From Lachnospiraceae bacterium (GTDB taxonomy: Bacteria > Bacillota > Clostridia > Lachnospirales > Lachnospiraceae): a stretch of 64,000 bases of DNA. This document shows positions 34,916 to 42,994 of the stretch, piece by piece. The stretch is from positions 1 to 64,000 of the forward strand of contig CAJTFX010000021.1 in assembly GCA_910575555.1 (NCBI GenBank), in the 5' to 3' direction. How positions within the stretch are numbered: position 1 is the first letter of the stretch; each line of letters starts with the position of its first letter. The position numbers and the translations under genes were made by a program. Below the pieces are notes generated by a model. It had not been told where the DNA came from. It made no database searches and saw nothing but the letters and a program-made list of their open reading frames with translations.

Positions 34916-35929
34916 CTACTCCCCATTATCAATTCCCAACAATAATTTATCAAAATCACTTTGATACAACCTATCCTGAATAATTCTATACTTTTCAAAT
35001 TCACTTTCTGCAAAACTTTTGGCAATTTCAGCAGATACCTTTCCTTTATTTCTCAATATTTCTTCCTCATTGAATTCAAGAAATATATCCAGTCTTTTCG
35101 CCCAATCTTCCATTGTCATGGGAATCTTCCGCCTCGCCTGTCTTTCTGCATAATCAAGATACATAGTAACAAACTGGTTTAAATCCTGCAATTCTTCACT
35201 CGTCAAATAATTTTTTGCGATACTTACATCTGCTTTCACTATTTTACCCGTTGGGGCATTTTTCCAGGAGGTCAATCCCATATGCTCTTTTCTATGGTCT
35301 GCACGCTCTGCAATTACTTCTGCAGCCGTATGTTGATGGACTGCATAATGCAGCTTGTTCTGCACCATAGCAAAAAAAACTTTTGAAGTAGCTGCCGTAG
35401 GCGAATAGTCCACTGCTGTCGCATAGATATCTGTTATCTTTTGATAAAATTTTCGCTCACTTGCGCGAATCTCCCTGATCTCATCAAGCAAATGCTCAAA
35501 ATATTCCTCACCAAATATCTGACCATTTTCAAGACGCTTTTTATCCAGCACATACCCTTGAATAGTAAAAGTTTTCAACACTTTCGTTGCCCACTGCCTG
35601 AATTGGGTTGCACGAATCGAATTAATTCTATAACCCACAGAGATAATCGCATCAAGATTATAAAATTTCATCCTATATTTTTTACCATCAGAAGCAGTTG
35701 CCGAGGATTTCTCGGTAACTGCTTCTGGACTCAGCTCTCCACTGGCAAAAATATTTTTCAAATGTAAGCTAATATTATCTGTTGAGCAGTCGAAAAGCTG
35801 AGCCATACTCTTTTGTGTCAGCCACACATCTTCATCATGAATCCTGACCTCTATACCATCTTCCCCATTCTGTTTTGTAAATACAAGAAAATCAACAGTA
35901 CTGTTTCTAATCTGAATTTTTTTGTCCAT
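34916..35929 (-). CDS. rhuM: RhuM-family protein (COG3943)
   Basis: The 337-residue protein has the RhuM/KilA-N-like N-terminus with EVRIHDEDVWLTQKSMAQLF, then NISLHLKNIF, FYNLDAIISVGYRINSIRAT and QFRQWATKVLKTFTIQGYVL. The C-terminal half carries VFFAMVQNKLHYAVHQHTAAEV and ADHRKEHMGLTSWK. RhuM was named from a Salmonella pathogenicity island. Homologues are frequent in genomic islands and beside restriction or abortive-infection genes; the biochemical role is unknown, though the N-terminal motif suggests DNA binding. It is bracketed with the HD-Hsp90 gene by the 178-bp direct repeats. Confidence 0.88.
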   Translation of the reverse strand: MDKKIQIRNSTVDFLVFTKQNGEDGIEVRIHDEDVWLTQKSMAQLFDCSTDNISLHLKNIFASGELSPEAVTEKSSATASDGKKYRMKFYNLDAIISVGYRINSIRATQFRQWATKVLKTFTIQGYVLDKKRLENGQIFGEEYFEHLLDEIREIRASERKFYQKITDIYATAVDYSPTAATSKVFFAMVQNKLHYAVHQHTAAEVIAERADHRKEHMGLTSWKNAPTGKIVKADVSIAKNYLTSEELQDLNQFVTMYLDYAERQARRKIPMTMEDWAKRLDIFLEFNEEEILRNKGKVSAEIAKSFAESEFEKYRIIQDRLYQSDFDKLLLGIDNGE

Positions 35930-35995
35930 AAAATCACCTATCCTTATTGTGGCAGCTTTATTACTGCTATCTTAATTTTTCTAATCCATAAACTA

Positions 35996-36195
35996 CTTAT
36001 ATCGAAAATTTTCAATAATTTTCTGAACTGCATAAGGCTGCGCATATTTAATACAGAAATCGCTAATATGTATCACACCTTCTTCGAGGGGTTCAGCCCA
36101 CATTGCCGGATAGACCATAATTTTCTCTTGAATTCCTCTCTTTTTGACCGTAATGGAATCTTTTCTTCGTGCATTAGCGGAATTAGTATAGCAGA
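35996..36195 (-). other. Gap between rhuM and the HD-Hsp90 gene with an open frame lacking a start codon
   Basis: Between 35930 and 36204 the minus strand is open for about 65 codons (reading ARRKDSITVKKRGIQEKIMV and ending KIIENFRYK). No ATG, GTG or TTG with a ribosome site starts it. It may be a gene remnant or noncoding. A TATACT box near 36180 could be a promoter for rhuM. Nothing else is seen here. Confidence 0.3.
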
Positions 36196-36204
36196 AACTA
36201 TTTA

Positions 36205-39200
36205 CTAAAATAATTCTAAAAAGTCTTCATCCTTTACCCAAACATTATCTGGTATATGTATTTCTCCTCTCTTCTGAATTTCTTTCAAGAAATTATCAAT
36301 TTTTGTTATCATATGCTCTGAATCCAATAGACAGATATTTTTCCTTATCCTTTTCCAAAGTGATTTGTATCGCGTTGCTAAAAACTCTGCATTTTTCATC
36401 AGCCAAGCTGAAAACGGATGTTCTGCGTTCAATGCGCATCTGCCCATGTTATCTGCATTGGTTAATAGTGTGGTATTGTTATTGAAAGAATGGACAAACG
36501 TCATTGGCAAAAACTCTCTTTCAGCCGCTGGGACAGGGGTTTTCCGTATTCCTGTTATAAAATATCCTATCGCTCCATTCCTGTTAAAATCCCAGCTTAT
36601 TTCAAACTCTGTTTGCAATAATACTCTCTTAAAAATTTTCAGAAAATATAATCGGGGTTCATCGTAATCATAAAATATATCCCAGAATCCGGTAACGGCT
36701 ATTTCTTCTTTTCCAGATGATAAAGCCATTTTTTCTTTCATATCTTTGATACTCACTCCAGATCTGCATTCCAATATTTTTTCAGCTTGTAAACAAAACT
36801 CTGCATCACCGAGCAAGTCTGTAAATCTGCCGTATTCCATATTCCCATAATAAGAGGGATACTGACAGCCCAATCCGTTGCTAAAAATTTTTCTTCCCAC
36901 TAATTCTATGTAACCTGCCGCTTTCATTGGGAACCACCGCACATTCTCCCTGCTGATTCCCAAAGCAGGCTGGAATTCCCCTGACAACAGAAGAACTGTA
37001 TACTCAAACCAGCTTTCCTCCAATCCATAAACATTCTCCCATGCCGTTTCAACACATATTCCGTTATATGCTTTGTCAACTCTGTTATTATCAATATATT
37101 TCGCCCCTGAATCACATCTTGGCAGAATAAATCGTTCCATGGCTTTATTTAAATCCTCATTTACCATAAAAGGAATAGACGCCTCCACATGGACTTCATC
37201 TGAATTTATCCTCCGGAAAAGATTTTTTAAATCCTTATAATCATTCCGATCACCATACCGATGTTCAAACTCTGTCAATCCTATCATATCATGGCAGGAA
37301 TCGACAGTTCTGCAAATCATCTGAACTTCAATTAAACTTTTGGTAATCTTCAGCATTATCACCAATTCCTGTTGAATCTTCATCTCATCGATCACAATCG
37401 ACTGTAACTCGTTATGCTTTTCTACGATGCCAATCGTGAACTTGGCCCCGCTTATAAAAGGCGATTGTGATATTTCATCAAATGGAACACATGCCATACA
37501 TATATAGGGAGGTTCCTCCCAGATTATTTCTGGCATTTTAGCGCAGAGTTCCCGGAGAAATTCCTCTGGAAGCGGAATCTTTATCTCTTTCTTTTTCCTC
37601 ACAAACTCCATTAATTCCTGCTCCGTCGGGAATGAAAAAATCTCAGCTCCTTTTTTATAATAAACTGGAACATCTGGATAACATAGATATGACTTTAGCG
37701 AGCTTTCAATATTTTTTGAAAGGGGCTCCTTTATCCTGACTGCAATAGAGGTGCCAACGCTCTGACGAAAATTTTCCACTTCCTCAACATCTGCACATGG
37801 CATAGACGTTCCCCTGTCACCCTTTTCTTCCACTGCAAGGCTATAATAGCCTTTCGTTCCTTTCATAGAGAAACGAATACCTTCACCGCTGTTGAAGCGC
37901 CTCGTACTGACCTCCATACGGTCTCCTTTCAAAAAGCAAGAAAGAATTCCAATTCCAAACTTGCTTATGGGCGTAAAATCATAATTTTTTTTATTATCAT
38001 ACTTTAATTTCTTAAACTCATCAGACTGATAATAAGAACGCCCGACCCTGAGAAAATAATTCATAATCGCCGGTTCATCCATACCTATCCCTGAATCATC
38101 TATCCTAAACCATTGATTTTCCTCTTTGTCACTCCAACCGCTTACTATTATCTGGTTTTCTTCTTCCCAGTTCCATCTGTAATCCACCGCTCTTCTTGCC
38201 CTCACAGCATCTAATGCATTTTGCAGCAACTCTCTAATAAAGGTTACATCCGCGCTGTATAAATCGTCTCCCATCAATAAATCTAAGACATTGTCTGCTT
38301 CCAGTGTTAAGCGATATTCTCCGGTCTGATATCCCCGCCTTTCTATATACCTTTCAGCTTTCATGGGAATATTTATCAACTTCCACTTTGCATGACCGTA
38401 TTGTTTTAATTTTAAACTACAGTTTTCCAGTTCTTCATCTACATAATCCAAGAAATTCATTATCATATACTCATTTTGCATATCCTCACAGACGGCGCGA
38501 TAGACCAGCGTTCCGGTTTCCTGCATCAACTTGAATCCATTTGATGCCTGATGCTTTTTCCATTCTGTCTCTGCTGACGGATTTCCGGTTGTACTTATTT
38601 TCTGAAATTCATATAAAACATGGGGCGCCCTACTCATATCAAAGTCCAGAACATCTGCCAGCCTCAGCAATATTGCACATAAAACGTGATCCGTTTCCAG
38701 AAATCCATCATACAGCAATTCGTCTTTGCAACCTTCAATCTTCTCTCCATGGCTTTTACAAACTGCTGCTAATTTATCTCTTCTTACTGTATTTATTTCC
38801 CAGTTCTCAGGTAATAATTCACCTACTCTTTGAGGATGTATCTTTCTGAAATACTCTATTTGAATTCCTTTGGGAATCTCTTCGCCAGTTTCTTTACTCC
38901 TTTTTACCATTAAATATTCCTTGGGATTTTTCTCAAGATACTCTGTAAAACGGTGGCTTTTTAGTTCCTTTTCTCTTTGCTCTTTCGTATAACACATACC
39001 GACATCATGATAACATGCCGCTAAAATCAGCATGGCGCATTCTCCGGCCGATAACATCCCAATCCCAGAGTCACCCAGAATCTGCTCCATCCAATTGATT
39101 ACATTGCAAATATGCGTTTCGTCATGTAAAGTATAATCTGGAAATGTATCTCTGATTGTTTTCACCAATTCAACGGCGCTGTCGCACATTTCTATAATAT

Positions 39201-39270
39201 TTCCCAGTTCGCTGGAATTGACACAAATCTCCTCTAATCTTTTCCATATTTTATTCTCCTGATACCCCAT
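36205..39270 (-). CDS. HD-domain/Hsp90-like GHKL ATPase fusion
   Basis: This protein of about 1021 residues joins two modules. The N-terminus (about 1-290) is an HD-type metal-dependent phosphohydrolase-like domain (DYTLHDETHICNVINW, LAACYHDVGMCY, LRLADVLDFD). From about 330 an Hsp90-type GHKL ATPase domain follows, with VTFIRELLQNALDAV (N-box), FRIDDSGIGMDE (G1) and ISKFGIGILSCF (G2), and then a long C-terminal region without a match. HD-Hsp90 fusions are known from databases and occur in accessory regions; a role in phage defence is plausible but inferred. I use the ATG at 39270, 7-8 nt after AAGGAG, rather than an upstream GTG. The neighbour in the same repeat-bounded segment is rhuM. Confidence 0.85.
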   Translation of the reverse strand: MGYQENKIWKRLEEICVNSSELGNIIEMCDSAVELVKTIRDTFPDYTLHDETHICNVINWMEQILGDSGIGMLSAGECAMLILAACYHDVGMCYTKEQREKELKSHRFTEYLEKNPKEYLMVKRSKETGEEIPKGIQIEYFRKIHPQRVGELLPENWEINTVRRDKLAAVCKSHGEKIEGCKDELLYDGFLETDHVLCAILLRLADVLDFDMSRAPHVLYEFQKISTTGNPSAETEWKKHQASNGFKLMQETGTLVYRAVCEDMQNEYMIMNFLDYVDEELENCSLKLKQYGHAKWKLINIPMKAERYIERRGYQTGEYRLTLEADNVLDLLMGDDLYSADVTFIRELLQNALDAVRARRAVDYRWNWEEENQIIVSGWSDKEENQWFRIDDSGIGMDEPAIMNYFLRVGRSYYQSDEFKKLKYDNKKNYDFTPISKFGIGILSCFLKGDRMEVSTRRFNSGEGIRFSMKGTKGYYSLAVEEKGDRGTSMPCADVEEVENFRQSVGTSIAVRIKEPLSKNIESSLKSYLCYPDVPVYYKKGAEIFSFPTEQELMEFVRKKKEIKIPLPEEFLRELCAKMPEIIWEEPPYICMACVPFDEISQSPFISGAKFTIGIVEKHNELQSIVIDEMKIQQELVIMLKITKSLIEVQMICRTVDSCHDMIGLTEFEHRYGDRNDYKDLKNLFRRINSDEVHVEASIPFMVNEDLNKAMERFILPRCDSGAKYIDNNRVDKAYNGICVETAWENVYGLEESWFEYTVLLLSGEFQPALGISRENVRWFPMKAAGYIELVGRKIFSNGLGCQYPSYYGNMEYGRFTDLLGDAEFCLQAEKILECRSGVSIKDMKEKMALSSGKEEIAVTGFWDIFYDYDEPRLYFLKIFKRVLLQTEFEISWDFNRNGAIGYFITGIRKTPVPAAEREFLPMTFVHSFNNNTTLLTNADNMGRCALNAEHPFSAWLMKNAEFLATRYKSLWKRIRKNICLLDSEHMITKIDNFLKEIQKRGEIHIPDNVWVKDEDFLELF

Positions 39271-39475
39271 CGCCTTTCTCCTTTGCACATTATTTTTCCA
39301 ATATTATACTTTAGTTTACAAAATACGTCTAATGATATATCCTGCCTCCCCCATCCGTACATCCTATAGAAAAATGTTTGAAATACAACATTCCCTATAA
39401 TAACTATATAGATCCAACAAATCTCAAACCTCAATCTTTGCTGGATCTATATGGCATTTTTCTTTGGAACACAAA

Positions 39476-39586
39476 TTATCCCGGCAGGCTGTCCCTAAGA
39501 CAGAGTACGCCCCAGCCCGTTGATGTCAAGTAATTGTCACGAACTTTTTTCACTTTTTTAGAGGTCAAAAGTCCGCAACCCCGCAT
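39476..39586 (-). CDS. Small 36-residue ORF in the right direct repeat
   Basis: This is the counterpart of the frame at 34716-34826. It starts MRGCGLLTS and shares KKVKKVRDNYLTSTGWGVLC followed by LRDSLPG. Nearly all changes in the last 26 codons are silent, while the first nine codons differ more. It lies about 60 bp after the stop codon of the first serine recombinase on the same strand and could be the last gene of that operon. No family is recognised. Confidence 0.4.
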   Translation of the reverse strand: MRGCGLLTSKKVKKVRDNYLTSTGWGVLCLRDSLPG

Positions 39587-39660
39587 AACTTCGTTAGGAT
39601 AATGGAAAATAATTGCTAAGTACAGTAAAAATTGATGGGAAGTTATTGCTAAGTTATTTT
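39483..39660. repeat. 178-bp direct repeat, right copy
   Basis: This is the second copy of the repeat at 34723-34900. It covers the final codons and stop of the recombinase gene (39649) and its 3' flank. Position beside a site-specific recombinase suggests an attachment-site region. The rest of the gap (39271-39482) is noncoding as far as I can see. Confidence 0.85.
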
Positions 39661-41241
39661 TGACTGGCTAACCCCCTGATCCACACTGAAATTCCACTCT
39701 ATCTCAACCCTCTTATCCTTATAAGCATATACTCTTCTAATGAAAGTATCAACCACCTCCTGTGTCAGTTCCTCGATGTGAGAATACTGGATAATCTGTT
39801 TCATATCTTCCTCTATCTTTTGGTACTCGTCCTCCAGTCTGACAAGCTTTTGTGTGGCTTCCTCTTCCAACACGGATAAAGAAGATAACTGCTCTGTCAG
39901 TTCTATTGCTTTTCTTTGATATTCTGTAACCGGAAGTTTGGCAAGCGCATATTTCTCATACAGAATATCTTTCTCCGCCTGTACTTGTTTTTTCTCTTGC
40001 CTATATCCGTCCAGTTTCCTTTTTAATGCATGGATACCTGCTTTCTGAAAAGAAAACAGATTTTCCTTCTGCCTCATGGCATTGCCTCGAAGCATCAATT
40101 CTTTGTTTAACATGAAAAGAACTGTTTCCTCCAACAGATCGGCATTCATATAAGTACAACACTCTGGTATTTGAAGCAGAGCGTGTTTCCTGCACTCAAA
40201 TCGCCTGTATTTATTCTTTCCCTGGATTGGTTTATAATTAAGGGAATATTTGCAGCCACCACAATACAGTTTCCCAGTCAACGGATGCTTCTCTCTGTTC
40301 CGCTTCGTGGAATGCCCTGGTCTGAACGCTGAAACCTGTTCAAAGATTTCCTCTGAAATCAACGCTTCATGATGGTTCGGTATCACTTTCCAATCTTCTT
40401 TCGGCACAGCCATACCACTCTTGCTTCCAACTGACTTTCTGACTGACTTCCCATATGCCATTTCCCCAAGATAAAAACGGTTATTCAGGATAGTCCTGAT
40501 TGCCTTCTCGCTCCATGTATGAAGCTTTCCATCCTGGACTGCTTTATCCGGCTTACGAATCTGAGTGATTGTTGGTATTTTTTCCCCATAAAGCTGTTTT
40601 GCAATCTGCGTACTGCTTTTGCCCTGCACAGCAAGGGAAAAAATATACCGTACAATTTCCGCCTCTTTCTCATTCACTACGACAGCATTTTTTACTTTCC
40701 TGCTTTTCTCATATCCAAATGGAGCCTGCCCGAAAACATATTCGCCATTTGCGCACTTATTTTCAAAAGAAGTCTTTACTTTGACGGATACATCTTTGCT
40801 GTATAAATCGTATAAAAGCGTTTGGAACGCCGTATCAATTTCTATGGTGCTTCCATGATGCTCCCTGCTGTCATAATGGTCATTAAGGGCTATAAAACGG
40901 ATGCCCATAAATGGGAATATCTGGTTCAGATAGGTTCCCATTTCGATATAATCCCTTGAAAACCGGGACATATCCTTTACAATGATGCAGCGTATCCTAT
41001 TTTCCTTTACCTCCTTCAATAGTTTCTGCATACCCGGTCTTTCCATATTTGTGCCGGAGCAGCCATCATCACTAAATTCCATGATTTCATACTTTGCAAG
41101 TTCTGGATCGTGATGTATGTATTCTAAAATCTGCTTTCTCTGGTTTCCGATACTATTACTCTCACCCTGAGTAAAACCGCCATCTTCAATGGCTCTTTTG
41201 TCCTCTAAGGATAAGCGTAAATACATTGCCAGCTTATTCAC
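39649..41241 (-). CDS. Large serine recombinase 1
   Basis: The 530-residue recombinase has the catalytic serine in AMYLRLSLED, the resolvase domain motifs DDGCSGTNMERPGMQKLL and IVKDMSRFSRDYIEMGTYL (about 1-155), a recombinase domain (about 165-300), and a zinc ribbon (LYCGGCKYSLNY with later ECRKH). A coiled-coil region follows. It integrates or excises DNA by double-strand exchange between short att sites. The start is a GTG. It is the last of three recombinase genes transcribed together; tandem serine-recombinase triplets that act jointly are known on Firmicute integrative elements. Its 3' end lies inside the 178-bp direct repeat. Confidence 0.93.
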   Translation of the reverse strand: MNKLAMYLRLSLEDKRAIEDGGFTQGESNSIGNQRKQILEYIHHDPELAKYEIMEFSDDGCSGTNMERPGMQKLLKEVKENRIRCIIVKDMSRFSRDYIEMGTYLNQIFPFMGIRFIALNDHYDSREHHGSTIEIDTAFQTLLYDLYSKDVSVKVKTSFENKCANGEYVFGQAPFGYEKSRKVKNAVVVNEKEAEIVRYIFSLAVQGKSSTQIAKQLYGEKIPTITQIRKPDKAVQDGKLHTWSEKAIRTILNNRFYLGEMAYGKSVRKSVGSKSGMAVPKEDWKVIPNHHEALISEEIFEQVSAFRPGHSTKRNREKHPLTGKLYCGGCKYSLNYKPIQGKNKYRRFECRKHALLQIPECCTYMNADLLEETVLFMLNKELMLRGNAMRQKENLFSFQKAGIHALKRKLDGYRQEKKQVQAEKDILYEKYALAKLPVTEYQRKAIELTEQLSSLSVLEEEATQKLVRLEDEYQKIEEDMKQIIQYSHIEELTQEVVDTFIRRVYAYKDKRVEIEWNFSVDQGVSQSKIT

Positions 41242-41267
41242 TATCTCACCCTTTCCTTATTATCGTC

Positions 41268-42992
41268 TTATTTTACAGACATAGAGGGATACCCGAAGGG
41301 TGCTTCCATACTGTCAGCCGTAACCGTAAACAAAACTTCTATCCGTTTTCCCGGATAAACATATATCTTTTCGATAAAAGCCTCCACTACATCTTTGCTC
41401 AAATCTTTTCCGCTTTTTAGCTTTAAAAGCGCTTTTATGGCTGCCAGATACTTTGTCTCCAGTTTTTCCAACGCCTTTTTTTCTTTTTCCCATTCCTGCC
41501 GCCGTTTTCTCAATTCCTCCAGTCTGTCCTCCTGTTTTATTTTAAAGGAAACATAATCTTTCTGAAGCATTTTCCCTGCACGGTAATCCATATATACGCT
41601 GTCTTCCTCTTCATGGAAGCGTCTGATCTTTGCTTCTGTCTCACTTAACTTTTTATCTGCCTTTTTTACCGCCTCTGCGATTCTTTCCTTTCCATATTCC
41701 ATGTAACGCTTTGGCTTGCTAAGGAAAACCTTAAATTCAATGCGGATAAGAGGCAGCAATATATCCAAAAGCTCATTTTTTGATATACGGTTCGATTCCG
41801 GGCATACCGTAACCTTTGTCTGCCCGCCGTTTAGACAGAAATATCCGTCAAGTCTTACTTTCTCCCCATCCGCATACTGCTTCACATAGCTGTTGCGTGT
41901 CATTTTCCTGCCACACACACCACAATACAACACATTGCCAAAGATATTTTCCTCTATCGGATAACCATTTGTCGGATGCTTATGCGCCGTTGTCCTTGCT
42001 TTTATCTTCTTACGGACTTTTGCTGCACTCTTGTACAAATTTTCCCCGATCAAAGGCTCGTGTGCGCCTTCCGTAACCACCCAGTCGTCCTCCGGCTTAT
42101 GGATACGATTTTTCTCATTCCTTGCGGTAATGCTGGTTTTTCCCTGCACTAAGTTTCCGGCATAGGTTTCACTCTTCAAAATTCTCTCTACAGAACCTTT
42201 ATCCCACCCCTTATAAGAGGCGGCATTGGCGGAATGGTATACTTCCTTTGTTTTCTTATACTGAAATGGGGGATTAATGCGCCTGCGGTTTAATTCATCA
42301 GCAACCGCAGTATAGCTTTCCGTTTCAATAAACTTTTCATAAATAAACGTTACAATACTTTTCGTATTTTCGTCCGGCAACAGCATCCGGCGCTTTCCAC
42401 TCCACTCTGTCCTATATCCATATGGCGGAGGTCCGCCTACATAAGAACCTTCCTCTCTTCTCTGTTTTAAATGCAGTTTCGCCTTTTTAGAAAAGTCTTT
42501 TGCATACATATCGTTTACAAGGTTCTTGATTTCAGAAGCCATCTGCTTATTTTCATTTCCCTGTTTCCCTGTATCAAAGCCATCTGCAACTGCAATAAAC
42601 CTCACTCCCAAAAAAGGAAATATTTTTTCAATATAATTACCTGCTTCCAGATAGTTCCTGCCAAACCTTGACAAATCTTTTACGATGACACAGTTGATTT
42701 CTCCAAGCCTTATATCCTGCAGCAGCCGCAGAAAACCTTCCCTCTCAAAGTTGCTTCCTGTTTTCCCCAAATCCGTATAACATTCCACAACATCAATTAC
42801 TTCCCCTGTTTTCTGTCCGTTAAACTCTTCCACAAATTTCTTTGCTATCTCTACCTGGACCTCAACAGATTCATTCTTTTTGGCATCCTGATCCGATGAA
42901 AGCCTTGCGTATATCCCTGCCTTATATCTTCGTTCATCACGCCTTGCTTCTGTCTGCTGCCCTGACGCTTTTCTTTTGGATATTCTGCCCAC
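41268..42992 (-). CDS. Large serine recombinase 2
   Basis: The 574-residue recombinase starts at a GTG (MGRISKRKASGQQTE) 9 nt after GGAAAGGAG. The catalytic serine is in AGIYARLSSDQD, with CVIVKDLSRFGRNYLEAGNY and PYGYRTEWSGKRRM. The zinc ribbon includes VLYCGVCGRKM, and a long coiled coil follows. It ends with APFGYPSMSVK, one copy of a repeated motif also found at the ends of neighbouring genes. Only 2 bp separate it from recombinase 3 upstream, so translation is coupled. Confidence 0.93.
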   Translation of the reverse strand: MGRISKRKASGQQTEARRDERRYKAGIYARLSSDQDAKKNESVEVQVEIAKKFVEEFNGQKTGEVIDVVECYTDLGKTGSNFEREGFLRLLQDIRLGEINCVIVKDLSRFGRNYLEAGNYIEKIFPFLGVRFIAVADGFDTGKQGNENKQMASEIKNLVNDMYAKDFSKKAKLHLKQRREEGSYVGGPPPYGYRTEWSGKRRMLLPDENTKSIVTFIYEKFIETESYTAVADELNRRRINPPFQYKKTKEVYHSANAASYKGWDKGSVERILKSETYAGNLVQGKTSITARNEKNRIHKPEDDWVVTEGAHEPLIGENLYKSAAKVRKKIKARTTAHKHPTNGYPIEENIFGNVLYCGVCGRKMTRNSYVKQYADGEKVRLDGYFCLNGGQTKVTVCPESNRISKNELLDILLPLIRIEFKVFLSKPKRYMEYGKERIAEAVKKADKKLSETEAKIRRFHEEEDSVYMDYRAGKMLQKDYVSFKIKQEDRLEELRKRRQEWEKEKKALEKLETKYLAAIKALLKLKSGKDLSKDVVEAFIEKIYVYPGKRIEVLFTVTADSMEAPFGYPSMSVK

Positions 42993-42994
42993 TC

